A DNA stretch of 64,000 nucleotides. Source: Pseudoruegeria sp. SK021. GTDB lineage: Bacteria; Pseudomonadota; Alphaproteobacteria; Rhodobacterales; Rhodobacteraceae. The stretch spans positions 1-64,000 of the forward strand of contig NZ_MTBG01000021.1 in the NCBI RefSeq assembly GCF_002119405.1. Reading direction: 5' to 3'. Positions 29,449 to 37,853 of the stretch are shown here, piece after piece (within the stretch, counting starts at the first letter, position 1; each line of letters begins with the position of its first letter). The notes beneath the pieces were generated by a model, which saw only the letters and a list, made by a program, of their open reading frames with translations, did not search any database and was not told the origin of the DNA. The position numbers were made by a program, and so were the translations under genes.

Positions 29449-30402
29449 TTAGACCGCCTGCGCTTTGGGTCTATCCGACGACCCTTCCCCCAGAAATTCT
29501 TTCAAAAGGTTGATGTTGCGCGGAAGCCCGCGCACATGGACGCGGTCACTGCCGGGCACGCAAGGTGGCCATGTCGGCAGCGTTCCAGAGGCGACATACT
29601 GGATCAACCGCTCCGCCTCTGGCAGGCTGTCATCGATGAAATAATCGGTCCCGGTTGTGCGCAGCGTCAGGGCTTCAGACATTCCCCCTGCGGCGCGGCC
29701 AGTCAGGCGGCAGGACGCATGCACCACCACATCGTCTGCATGGCGCACCAGATAGCCAGAGGCGCGGCAGGCTCGGGCGATTTGACGATCCTCCCCACAC
29801 CGGATCGGTTCAAACCCACCGACCGCATCATAGCACGTGGCACGAAGGGCCAGACTGGCTCCTGCGGCGTCACCGTGCGTGCCGTCAATGTCTGCGCAGC
29901 CCGCGGCGTATCGGGAAAAGACCTGTTGGACCAAACGGCGATACTCCCCCTCGCGGGTGGCCGCGACGCGGTCCATCTTGTCCAGAATTGCGGCCTCTTG
30001 TGCGATGACGTCGATCCTGCCGCACACCAAGTCGGCGGATTGCAGATGGGCAATGTTGCGCACCACCCAGTTGGGGGTGACGATGCAATCGGCATCCGTG
30101 GTCAACAAAAAGCGCAGCCCCGGCATCTGGCGACGGGCATGGGCGCAGCCAATTCGACGGGCCAGACCGACACCTTGATCCGGGGGAAGGTCCACAGTCA
30201 GAAGGTCTAAGTCGATCCGGTGCTGCGCCGCGACGCGTTGCGCCACCGCCCCTGTGTCATCGACCGTGTTATTCACCACCAGAACCACACGCACACGGCC
30301 TGACATTTGCCCTGCCAAAGCGGTCAAACAGGCTGCGATCCGATCCGCCTCGTCCCGTGCCGGGATGATGATAGCAGTGTCGTTGGTTGTACTCTGCGTC
30401 AT
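29449..30402 (-). CDS. Glycosyltransferase family 2 (last gene of the seven-gene operon)
   Basis: A 317-residue GT2 enzyme. It has AIIIPARDEADRIAACLTAL and VLVVNNTVDDT at the N-terminus, the metal site LLTTDADCIVTPNWV, and a downstream GGFEPIRCGEDRQIARAC acceptor region with the conserved Glu-Asp. The ATG at 30402 overlaps the stop of the methyltransferase gene by four bases (ATGA), which decides the start against the longer frame to 30459. It would add one sugar in the pathway encoded by the operon. Donor and acceptor are unknown. Confidence 0.85.
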   Translation of the reverse strand: MTQSTTNDTAIIIPARDEADRIAACLTALAGQMSGRVRVVLVVNNTVDDTGAVAQRVAAQHRIDLDLLTVDLPPDQGVGLARRIGCAHARRQMPGLRFLLTTDADCIVTPNWVVRNIAHLQSADLVCGRIDVIAQEAAILDKMDRVAATREGEYRRLVQQVFSRYAAGCADIDGTHGDAAGASLALRATCYDAVGGFEPIRCGEDRQIARACRASGYLVRHADDVVVHASCRLTGRAAGGMSEALTLRTTGTDYFIDDSLPEAERLIQYVASGTLPTWPPCVPGSDRVHVRGLPRNINLLKEFLGEGSSDRPKAQAV

Positions 30403-30965
30403 GCTGAACCTTTCGGCAATCCACGGTCTATGCGGTAACTTTCGGTCTGGCGGCAACATTGAAAACCATGGGTGTCCAGCGCCCCAGTAAACAGAGCAAC
30501 GGCATCGGCCCCCTGCAAATCATGGCCGGACCGGCCAAGCCATGTGACGCAGATCACCTCTGCCAGAGGCCATTTTCCCGCGATGTCTGACGCCAGGTGT
30601 CGAAGGCTTGCCTCATCGAGGAAATACAGGATTTCGGACAAGATCACGAGGTCGAACCGGTCATCGGGCAGGTCGCACGGATAAAATCCGCGCACAAACC
30701 GCCCTGTCGGCACGGCCACCCGAGCGGCATCCAAGGCTTTGCCGACCGCATCCATCCCGGTGTATCGAAAGGCGATCTCAGCCATGTGCCGGGCCAGCTG
30801 ACCGTTGCCGCATCCCAATTCGAACGCGGACTGATACCGGTGCCGGGACAGGGCAGCGCGGGTCGCTTTGAACTTGGCCTGTTCATAGGCGCTATGCTCA
30901 AACCCCCACGGATCATGCGAGTTGGCGTAGAGGCCCTGCAAATGGTCTAACCCGACGCCCATCAT
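30399..30965 (-). CDS. SAM-dependent methyltransferase, NodS-like
   Basis: A 188-residue class I methyltransferase. The SAM-binding loop is FELGCGNGQLARHMA, and LVILSEILYFLDE is the post-motif typical of the NodS branch. The N-terminal DPWGFEHSAYEQAKF is also shared with NodS-like proteins. NodS N-methylates a deacetylated glucosamine of lipo-chito-oligosaccharides; here the neighbouring deacetylase makes an amino-sugar N-methylation plausible, but this is inference. The ATG at 30965 has GGAGG five bases upstream and overlaps the deacetylase stop by four bases. The longer frame begins with TTG and is less likely. Confidence 0.82.
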   Translation of the reverse strand: MMGVGLDHLQGLYANSHDPWGFEHSAYEQAKFKATRAALSRHRYQSAFELGCGNGQLARHMAEIAFRYTGMDAVGKALDAARVAVPTGRFVRGFYPCDLPDDRFDLVILSEILYFLDEASLRHLASDIAGKWPLAEVICVTWLGRSGHDLQGADAVALFTGALDTHGFQCCRQTESYRIDRGLPKGSA

Positions 30966-31666
30966 GGCGTCCTCCAAAACACTTCGTCTTCGGCGACAAA
31001 TTTTTCGACGAAGGCCGGGCTCATGACGAAGCCATCCGGGTCGTCGGGAATGACGTGCCCAAGCTGTGACTGATGCGCCTGAATGGCGGCATTTTTTTGG
31101 GCCTTACGTGGTGCGGCAGCAAGGAACAGAGGCGCGTAGCCGTGGATGGCCCGGTCGAAATCTGGATCGTCCCACCGGCTCCAGACCGGATAGCTGTAGA
31201 ACGACCACTCTGGACGGCGGGTCCTAAGATGCGCCGCAATCTGCGCGGTTGCCTTGTGGTCCGCGTGATGATCGTCAGAACTTGGCGCAAAGACATGCTG
31301 CGCACCCAATGCCGTGATCCGCTCGTCCAGATCCGCTGCGACGGCGGCAAAATCGACCTGATGCAGCCGACTGTCGGGCCATCCCAACCATGTCAGATCA
31401 TTGGCCGTGCCACCCAATTCTTGGATCGCCCGCGTCAATTCTGCTTTGCGGGTCCGCGCCAGCCGGACTGGGGACCATTGCTCAGATCCGAGATGGCTGG
31501 CGCTGCCGTCGGTCATGCAGATCACATGGCCACCCGCACCGGAAAAGGCCTGCGCCAAAAGCGTGCCGCAAGCCAGCGACTCGTCGTCTGGATGCGGTGC
31601 CAGCACCACGATCCTGTGCTGGCCATCAAAACCCGCAGGCAGGGATTGTGTCCGCTCGAGGGTCAT
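30962..31666 (-). CDS. PIG-L family deacetylase
   Basis: A 234-residue LmbE/PIG-L zinc deacetylase. The metal-binding motif is VLAPHPDDESLACG near residue 22, with a second ligand region in DDHHADHKATAQI. Relatives remove acetyl groups from N-acetylglucosaminyl compounds (GlcNAc-PI, mycothiol and bacillithiol precursors). It overlaps the methyltransferase and the acyl-CoA-dehydrogenase-like gene by four bases on either side. Likely job: unmask an amino group on a sugar placed by one of the operon's glycosyltransferases. Confidence 0.87.
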   Translation of the reverse strand: MTLERTQSLPAGFDGQHRIVVLAPHPDDESLACGTLLAQAFSGAGGHVICMTDGSASHLGSEQWSPVRLARTRKAELTRAIQELGGTANDLTWLGWPDSRLHQVDFAAVAADLDERITALGAQHVFAPSSDDHHADHKATAQIAAHLRTRRPEWSFYSYPVWSRWDDPDFDRAIHGYAPLFLAAAPRKAQKNAAIQAHQSQLGHVIPDDPDGFVMSPAFVEKFVAEDEVFWRTP

Positions 31667-32763
31667 TCAAAGACCCCCCATAGGGCTGCATCTTGCCCCA
31701 ACGCGACTTCGGCTGCCCTTTGTAGAAACGCATCCCGCGCCGCCTGCCGCAGATAAACCGACAGGTCACGGGCCCTGCGCCCGGTCTCAGACGTTCCGGT
31801 GAAATGGACAAGGCCTAGACTTTGCTCCACTGCGCGGATGGCGTCCAATGCCACCTCTTCGGTGAACAACCGGGCCGAGATCGATGTGCTGACGATCTGA
31901 TCTGCCGAGCGATCCGGCTCTGATGCGGCGACCGCCGCCCGTTCAACCAGCGCCATACCGGCCCAGACCCGCGTCAGCACGCTCATCAAGCGCGCTTTTT
32001 GTGCCTCTGCCTGCATCCGGTCCATGGCCCGCAGTCGGGCGGCGGCGCAGTCAAGCAACCCTGCTGCGGCGCCAATCTGTAATGCGGCGATCCGCCAAAC
32101 TCCGCCGACAAAGTACGGCTCTTTCAGATAGTCCCCCGGCCCGCCGAGCCATTCACAGCTGGACACCGGCACGCCGGTGAAGTCATAGCGCCCAGACGCG
32201 GTTGCTTTCATGCCCAGCATATCCCATGCCGAAGCATCGGCGCGCTGCGTGTCCGATACCTCTACCAGCGCCAACCGGACCTGCGGCCCTGAATTCACCG
32301 TGACAATGGCGTGGGTGACCGCGCCAAGGCCCGAGGCAAAGCATTTGCCTCCGCTCAACTGGGTATCACCCGGCCCGGTGGTCAGTGGCGGCTCGCCATC
32401 GGCGCCCCAGACACCCAAAAACGCCCCGTTCAGAATCTGGTGGCGAACCGCGCTTTTCAACGGCGACGCCCCGTAAAGGTCAATCAGTTGCACGGCGTTG
32501 ATGTGCCCTTCCAGCAGCCGCCCCATGCTGAGGTTCGCCGCACCCACCCGCATCAGCGCCCGTGCGGTGCAGTCCGGCGTTAGGGTCCAGGCCCCGGACA
32601 GCACGCCCGCCTCGCGCAATAAATCAACCGAGGCGGCGATCGGGCTGTCACCGCGGTCTTCGCCGCGCGCGGCCACGGACAAGGCTTGCAACAAAGACGG
32701 TTCCAGCGCGAGATCACTGGGGGGAGGCGCCGGTTGAGATCGAAAACGGGAAAACACTGTCAT
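31663..32763 (-). CDS. Acyl-CoA-dehydrogenase-like flavoprotein, divergent
   Basis: A 366-residue protein with the shape of the acyl-CoA dehydrogenase superfamily: a helical N-terminal part, a middle beta part with the substrate/FAD-like block LSGGKCFASGLGAVTHAIV, then a four-helix C-terminal bundle ending in ARDLSVYLRQAARDAFLQRA. The usual C-terminal YEGT block with its catalytic context is not visible, so normal fatty acyl-CoA desaturation is doubtful. A flavin oxygenase or oxidase role like DszC-type relatives is possible. Its presence in a sugar operon, with four-base overlap, suggests that it modifies an acyl or amino group of the product. Function is not assigned. Confidence 0.68.
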   Translation of the reverse strand: MTVFSRFRSQPAPPPSDLALEPSLLQALSVAARGEDRGDSPIAASVDLLREAGVLSGAWTLTPDCTARALMRVGAANLSMGRLLEGHINAVQLIDLYGASPLKSAVRHQILNGAFLGVWGADGEPPLTTGPGDTQLSGGKCFASGLGAVTHAIVTVNSGPQVRLALVEVSDTQRADASAWDMLGMKATASGRYDFTGVPVSSCEWLGGPGDYLKEPYFVGGVWRIAALQIGAAAGLLDCAAARLRAMDRMQAEAQKARLMSVLTRVWAGMALVERAAVAASEPDRSADQIVSTSISARLFTEEVALDAIRAVEQSLGLVHFTGTSETGRRARDLSVYLRQAARDAFLQRAAEVALGQDAALWGVFE

Positions 32764-32767
32764 TGTT

Positions 32768-33808
32768 TTATACCATCATGTCGTGGTGCTGTGGCGTTTG
32801 GGCCGCTGGGTGGCGCAAAAGTCGGGTCCACGCCTGCGCGACGCGGCTCAGGCGAAACTCCGGATTGGTACTGACCTTTGGCGGCGCATCGCGCCACAAT
32901 GAGATCCGGTCGAGGATCTGGGCCGGATTGCAGCCGTCGATCCGCTGGCCCGCCCCTCCGACGATTTCGTCATTCGCGCCAAGCCCTGCATGCACCAGCA
33001 CCGGGGTGCCAACGGCGTTCGCCTCGGCCAGCACAAGGCCGAAGGTTTCGGCAAAGGAGGTTTGCGGACAAAACAGGCACAGCGATTTGCGCATCTGGGC
33101 CACCAAAGCCGCATGCGACAGCGACCCAAGGAAGGTCACCCCCAGCGGCACCCTACCGACATCCCACCGCAAATACCCGGGATCCGCCACCGCCAGTTTC
33201 AGCCTCGGTATGCTGCGGCGCAGTTCGGCGAATTGGCCAAACACCTCGGCCAACCCTTTATGCGGCGAGCTGGCGAATAACAGCCGGTTCGGATCCCGCC
33301 GCGTGGCGTCGGCGCACAGATCATCGGCAATGGGATTGTAGATCGCCGTCACCCGGGGGCCACCCGTTTGGCCAAGAAACGCAGTGACGTGCCGAGCGTG
33401 GCTATGCGAGACACAAATTACTGTGATCCCGGCCCGCTGTAACGCCGCGCCCATCTTGCGATTGTGGCGGCCCGGAAACACGTGCAGCCACAGGTAAATC
33501 GGCGTGTCCGGATAGGCCTTGCGCAGCTTCAATGCCACCTTCCAGCGGTTGATCACCACAATCGTATCAGCAGTCAGACCCTCAAACGCTTCGGCCAAAG
33601 GCCGCAGACGTCCCGCATAGGATGTCTGCGGCCAGAACCGTCCATTTTGATACTGCGTGATGTCAAACTGATCGTGCAGCGCCGCGCCGAGACGCAAAAT
33701 CGTCGCTTCGGTGCCACCCAGCCCCCCACGCGACAGGTCAGGCAGGTCATACCCGGCAGTGCAGCACGGATCGACAAAGGCAATGCGGCCCATCTTTTGT
33801 CCCCCCAT
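32768..33808 (-). CDS. Glycosyltransferase, GT4-like
   Basis: A 346-residue GT-B enzyme. The N-terminus has DLSRGGLGGTEATILRLGAAL (nucleotide-sugar domain opening). The C-terminal half has FASSPHKGLAEV and CPQTSFAETFGLVLAEANAVGTPVL, the GT4 E-x7-E region. The ATG at 33808 overlaps the stop of the preceding gene by one base (TGATG). This sets the start, and the longer frame to 34003 runs over that gene. It is the third gene of the operon. A four-base gap separates it from the acyl-CoA-dehydrogenase-like gene. Confidence 0.84.
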   Translation of the reverse strand: MGGQKMGRIAFVDPCCTAGYDLPDLSRGGLGGTEATILRLGAALHDQFDITQYQNGRFWPQTSYAGRLRPLAEAFEGLTADTIVVINRWKVALKLRKAYPDTPIYLWLHVFPGRHNRKMGAALQRAGITVICVSHSHARHVTAFLGQTGGPRVTAIYNPIADDLCADATRRDPNRLLFASSPHKGLAEVFGQFAELRRSIPRLKLAVADPGYLRWDVGRVPLGVTFLGSLSHAALVAQMRKSLCLFCPQTSFAETFGLVLAEANAVGTPVLVHAGLGANDEIVGGAGQRIDGCNPAQILDRISLWRDAPPKVSTNPEFRLSRVAQAWTRLLRHPAAQTPQHHDMMV

Positions 33809-34776
33809 CACTGCGCCGCCGCCAAGTTGGCGGCATTGGGTACCAAAATATCCGACACGGTTGCGCGGGTTCGCGGGGTGGCGGGGATGCTGCGCGCACC
33901 CAACAGACGCGGGTTGCTGACAAACACGACCCCCAGTTCGGCGATATCCATGATCACCGGCGCAACTTTGCCGGTGCGCCGCCACTCTCCGACCTTGTCC
34001 CACACCAACTGGCGATCCGCCTTGCGCCGCTCGCTGTCATAGTCTGAGGCCGCCGATTGCGTCAGGCTATCGGGCGACTCGATCTTGGTCAGCAAGCGTT
34101 CGGGGATGACCCAGATGATCTCGCCGTTCAGGATCAGCCGGTTGCGAAACTCACGATCCTCTTCGATGCAGTTCTCATATCCACCGAGCCGAGACAGCAC
34201 CTCTGACCGAAACAAGCCAGAGTTGATATGGGTCCATTCACCCGGCACCTGCGAGCCCATTTGGAGGTTCGGAAAGACATCGTCGAACAGCGATAGATCC
34301 CGCCGCACCTCAACCCGGCGTCCGTCCGGCAAGATCAAATCGTGATGGGTCAGCGCCGCCCCCACCTCAAGTCGTTGCCCGGCGGTCTTTCCCGCCAAGG
34401 CCCAATTCAGGCAAGCATCGGCCCCAATATCCCGCGATGTCAGTACCCGCACTTGATGCAGAACCTTGTCGCGATGCGGCAAATCATCGGAATCGTGAAA
34501 GGTGACCGCATCGCCGGTGGTCAACAGCATCCCAGCGTTCTTGGCCTGCGCCGTGCCAAGGTTGTGCCGAAGCTTGATATAGTTGAATTTGGGGTGGCCG
34601 AAAAAGGGCCGAACCGCGACTGCGGTATCATCCGTGCTGGCGTCATCGATGACGGTGACCCGGATATTCCACCAAGATTGGTCCAGTGCAGCGCGGATCG
34701 CGTTGGTGATGACATGCGCACGATTATAGGTCGGCAGAATGATATCGACCAAGGGGGACATGGGATCTTGGGTCAT
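33808..34776 (-). CDS. Glycosyltransferase family 2
   Basis: A 322-residue GT2 enzyme. It has VDIILPTYNRAHVITNAI and VIDDASTDDT at the N-terminus, followed by LTTGDAVTFHDSDDLPHRDK, where the aspartates form the metal site. The C-terminal NCIEEDREFRNRLILNGE block includes the ED motif typical of GT2 catalytic bases. Its ATG overlaps the stop of the cellulose-synthase-like gene by four bases. It is one of four different glycosyltransferases in the operon, so the product probably has several sugars. Confidence 0.85.
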   Translation of the reverse strand: MTQDPMSPLVDIILPTYNRAHVITNAIRAALDQSWWNIRVTVIDDASTDDTAVAVRPFFGHPKFNYIKLRHNLGTAQAKNAGMLLTTGDAVTFHDSDDLPHRDKVLHQVRVLTSRDIGADACLNWALAGKTAGQRLEVGAALTHHDLILPDGRRVEVRRDLSLFDDVFPNLQMGSQVPGEWTHINSGLFRSEVLSRLGGYENCIEEDREFRNRLILNGEIIWVIPERLLTKIESPDSLTQSAASDYDSERRKADRQLVWDKVGEWRRTGKVAPVIMDIAELGVVFVSNPRLLGARSIPATPRTRATVSDILVPNAANLAAAQ

Positions 34777-36233
34777 GGCACGGCTTTCAATTGCAGTGGA
34801 AGGACGGCGTCGCGATAGGCGCGCAGGCGGGTTTCGGTGAAAAGGGCCGCAGGAAGCGGCAGCATCAGGATCACCAGAGCCGCATCCACCAGCAGGTTGC
34901 CCGATGGCTGCGCGATCAGAAGGACCAGCGCCGTGCCGAACAGGGTCAGGTGCTCGATTGGAACCCAGCCTTCCCCATGACCACCCGCCCCGGATTTATT
35001 GGTCACGACGAAGGACAGCCCCCCGCCCAGCATGGCATCGAACGTGGCTCTGGCAGATTTGGGCGCGAGGGCCAGACGGCAGGCGAGGGCCTGACACATC
35101 ACCGACCCTGACTGGCCGTCACGCAGACCGCGACCAAAGACACAAAATACAATGTCAAGAAAGCTTAGAAACACCACCCCGGCGGCCAGCACCACAATAC
35201 TAGACGGGCCCGCTCCGGTCAGCAGCGCCGTCAACATCAGCACTGTCGGGACCAAGGCTAGATTAAACCAGGCGGTCAGTTGCGAGGCGAGGACAAGCCG
35301 TTTCGAGATGCTGAGGGTGCTGTTTCGGCTCAGGATCGTCGACAGATGCAGACGCAGAGTCTGAAAGTTGCCACTGCACCAGCGATAACGTTGGGTTTCA
35401 AGATCCCTGAAGGATAATGGCAGCAACCCCTGCCCCACCACTTGGTCAATGTACCGGCCCGAAAATCCAGCATTGCACAGGCGCACGCCCATTTCAGCGT
35501 CTTCCGTCGTGGTTGCGCCAGACCATCCACCCGCAGCCAGAAGCGCCTGTTTGGATATTACGCATAAGGTGCCGGTCAGCAGTACCGCCTCGGCCCCGTC
35601 CGCGACCCGCGCGTTGGAACGGAAATATTCCTCCAATTCGGCATCTACTCCGGCGGCAACACCCTGTGCGCCGGCATAAGATTGCGGGAACTGGACATAA
35701 TCTGCCCCGGTCCGGGCCAAGGCTTCGGCGGCCGCGGACAGGAAGGTTGGTGCAACGATATAATCGGCGTCGACAGTGACAATGTGGGTGGCGTCGGGCC
35801 GAGAATGGGACAGGGCGATGGTCAAGGCCCCGGCTTTTGCCCCTTGAACGTCCATCTGGTGCAGAAATTTAAGACGCGCGTTATAGCCTTGGCAAAAGGC
35901 TTCGACTGGCTTCCACAGCGCGGGATCGCGCGTGTTGTTGTCCATGACGATCACTTCATACTGCTGGGCCGGCCAATCTTGCTTAAGCAGCGCCCGCAGG
36001 GTTCGGATCACAAGCAACGGTGGCTCGGAATGGGTGGCGACATGAACCGAAAACACAGGTGCGCCCATCGTCTCTGGCATCCGGCGGATTGGCGGCGGTA
36101 CGCGCGCCGCCACTGGCCTCAAGCCCATCAACAGGACTTGAAGGATGAACACTGCAGCGCAAATCAGCACGCCAGTCATGGGCCATACGACTGCCACGCC
36201 CAAACACCCGAACGTTGCCATCAATCCAAGCAT
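34773..36233 (-). CDS. Processive-type GT2 membrane glycosyltransferase (BcsA/NodC-like layout)
   Basis: A 486-residue membrane GT2, first gene of the operon. Two N-terminal helices (about residues 1-36) precede the catalytic domain, which has FSVHVATHSEPPLLVIRTL, VMDNNTRDP, HIVTVDADYIVAPTF (DxD) and TTEDAEMGVRL (ED). RYRWCSGNFQTLRLHLS resembles the QxxRW motif of processive enzymes, here RYRWC, and is followed by several more helices. The ATG at 36233 has GGGGGTG upstream and puts a helix at the N-terminus. The longer frame to 36704 overlaps the divergent rsbR gene. Cellulose, chitin-oligomer or other beta-glycan synthesis is possible. Confidence 0.78.
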   Translation of the reverse strand: MLGLMATFGCLGVAVVWPMTGVLICAAVFILQVLLMGLRPVAARVPPPIRRMPETMGAPVFSVHVATHSEPPLLVIRTLRALLKQDWPAQQYEVIVMDNNTRDPALWKPVEAFCQGYNARLKFLHQMDVQGAKAGALTIALSHSRPDATHIVTVDADYIVAPTFLSAAAEALARTGADYVQFPQSYAGAQGVAAGVDAELEEYFRSNARVADGAEAVLLTGTLCVISKQALLAAGGWSGATTTEDAEMGVRLCNAGFSGRYIDQVVGQGLLPLSFRDLETQRYRWCSGNFQTLRLHLSTILSRNSTLSISKRLVLASQLTAWFNLALVPTVLMLTALLTGAGPSSIVVLAAGVVFLSFLDIVFCVFGRGLRDGQSGSVMCQALACRLALAPKSARATFDAMLGGGLSFVVTNKSGAGGHGEGWVPIEHLTLFGTALVLLIAQPSGNLLVDAALVILMLPLPAALFTETRLRAYRDAVLPLQLKAVP

Positions 36234-36622
36234 CACCGAACACCCCCAAGGCGCTGATCGTAGAAAATTTATCGATAGTGTCGCGCAGTGTCGGCCCGTG
36301 CGGGCGACACCGTTACAACCCAATCGCGCGGGTTCGGTTCCCGGAAACGGAGGCTTTTCAGATGTCACAATATCCGGCGTTCTGGACGGGTGGGCGCGAA
36401 CAGCAGCGCGCGATAAGGGCATCACGCCGCCGATCAACCAAGCCCCTCGTTCCCGCCAGCATCGCAAGAAGGCTGGTCCGGCGTCATTTTGGACATGAGC
36501 CTTATGAAAATGCCAAACAATCACAAAATAGGCGATCCCCCGCCCAGTCGACGCAATGTCGGAATTGACATTTTTTCGCACACAGTGCCTTTGGCACCAG
36601 CAATGCCGCATAGGAGACCCGC
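36234..36622. other. 389-base divergent promoter region between the glycosyltransferase operon and the stressosome operon
   Basis: No gene of its own is supported. It holds an EcfG-like site facing the glycosyltransferase operon (36317-36341). Towards the stressosome operon there is an AT-rich part (36500-36600) with TTGACATTTTTT at 36571-36582 that could contain a -35 element, but no clear -10. The two transcription units start from this shared region. Confidence 0.55.
36317..36341 (-). promoter_or_regulatory. EcfG-like promoter before the glycosyltransferase operon
   Basis: On the minus strand: GGAAC (36341-36337), 16 bases, GGTT (36320-36317). This matches GGAAC-N16/17-CGTT at eight of nine bases. 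It would start transcription near 36308, about 75 bases before the chosen ATG at 36233. A single site of this degeneracy can occur by chance. Confidence 0.42.
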
Positions 36623-37498
36623 ATGCCGCAAGCAGCGACCGCCACGATTTTGACGATCCTAGAAACGAAATTTTCCGCCATTGTCGAGCAATGGCTGGGA
36701 ACACAGGTCAAGGAAGGCGTCAAACGCTCTGATCTGTTTTCCGATAGCGAAAGCCGGGCGCAGAATGCCGAGTTGCTCAAGGCCTTTGCCAAAGGCGTAC
36801 GCGCTGGGGTCACCGATGATGACTTTGATCTGGCCGACCCGGCATGGGAAGATCTGCGGGCTGTCCTTGCCGATGTCACCAAGGAACGCGTCAGCCGCGG
36901 CGTGACGCCGACGGAAATGGCCACTTTTGTGCTGGCCTTGAAAGTGCCGCTTTTCGCGCAGCTGCAAAAGACCCTGCCCGACAATCCGTCAAGCCTGATT
37001 TTCGACGTGCTCATGGTCACCCGTCTGGTTGATGCCTTCGCCATTTACACCAACGAGGTCTTCATCGCTGAGCGCGAGCAGATCATCGAGCGGCAGCGCG
37101 AAGAAATGCTTGAACTGTCGACCCCGGTGGTCGAACTTTGGGACCGGGTTCTGACCCTGCCGCTGATTGGCACGCTTGACAGCGCTCGTGCCCAAGAGGT
37201 CATGGAAAACCTGCTGGAAACCATCTTGCAACGGCAAGCCGAAGTGGTGATCCTTGATATTACCGGCGTCAGCACCGTCGACACCCAAGTGGCGCAGCAC
37301 CTGCTGCGGGCCGCTGCGGCGGTGCGCTTGATGGGGGCGGAATGTATCATCAGTGGCATCAGTCCGATGATCGCGCAGACCATGGTTCAGCTTGGCATTG
37401 ATGTGGGTACCGTTTCGACCCGGTCGAGCATTCGCACCGCTTTGGCCGATGCTCTGGGCAAGGTCGGCTATACGATCCAAAAGAACCGAGACCACTGA
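36623..37498 (+). CDS. rsbR: RsbR-like stressosome sensor/scaffold protein
   Basis: A 291-residue protein with an all-helical N-terminal sensor domain of the RsbRD type (about 1-150), a helical linker (EREQIIERQREEMLELS) and a C-terminal STAS domain (about 170-285). The two phosphorylatable threonines of Bacillus RsbR appear conserved in sequence context, as Thr221 in GVSTVDTQVA and Thr253 in SPMIAQTMVQLGI. In the family, RsbR and RsbS build the icosahedral stressosome, and phosphorylation by RsbT releases RsbT. There is no haem or PAS signature in the N-terminal domain. First gene of a five-gene operon that diverges from the glycosyltransferase operon. Confidence 0.88.
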   Translation: MPQAATATILTILETKFSAIVEQWLGTQVKEGVKRSDLFSDSESRAQNAELLKAFAKGVRAGVTDDDFDLADPAWEDLRAVLADVTKERVSRGVTPTEMATFVLALKVPLFAQLQKTLPDNPSSLIFDVLMVTRLVDAFAIYTNEVFIAEREQIIERQREEMLELSTPVVELWDRVLTLPLIGTLDSARAQEVMENLLETILQRQAEVVILDITGVSTVDTQVAQHLLRAAAAVRLMGAECIISGISPMIAQTMVQLGIDVGTVSTRSSIRTALADALGKVGYTIQKNRDH

Positions 37499-37499
37499 C

Positions 37500-37853
37500 A
37501 TGTCCGGGATCGCGGCCATTCATCTGGTGGAAAATGCGTTGTTGGTGTCCATCCAGGACGACGTTAGCGATGTCGAGATCATCGACCTGCAAGACGCCCT
37601 ATCGCGTCGGATTGCCGAAGAGAATGTCCGCGGTGTCGTGCTTGATATCAGCGCATTGGAAATCGTTGATACCTTCGTGGGGCGGGTGATTGCGCAACTG
37701 GCGGGGATCTCGCGGCTTCTGGACGCCGAGACCTACGTGGTTGGCATGCGCCCAGCGGTGGCCGTCACCTTGGTTGAACTTGGCCTCTATTTGCCGGAAA
37801 CTCGCACCGCCCTCAGCCTGACCCATGCCTTGTCCCAGTTGCGGCGTGGGTGA
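37500..37853 (+). CDS. rsbS: RsbS-like STAS-only stressosome protein
   Basis: A 117-residue single STAS domain. In Bacillus RsbS the switch serine lies in a DSFIARVL context; here the matching position is Thr58 in EIVDTFVGRVIAQL, so the phospho-acceptor would be threonine. The protein would form the stressosome core with RsbR and act as substrate of the kinase encoded next. The ATG at 37500 follows the rsbR stop after one base and is preferred to the longer frame starting inside rsbR. It overlaps rsbT by eight bases if the GTG start is right. Confidence 0.88.
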   Translation: MSGIAAIHLVENALLVSIQDDVSDVEIIDLQDALSRRIAEENVRGVVLDISALEIVDTFVGRVIAQLAGISRLLDAETYVVGMRPAVAVTLVELGLYLPETRTALSLTHALSQLRRG

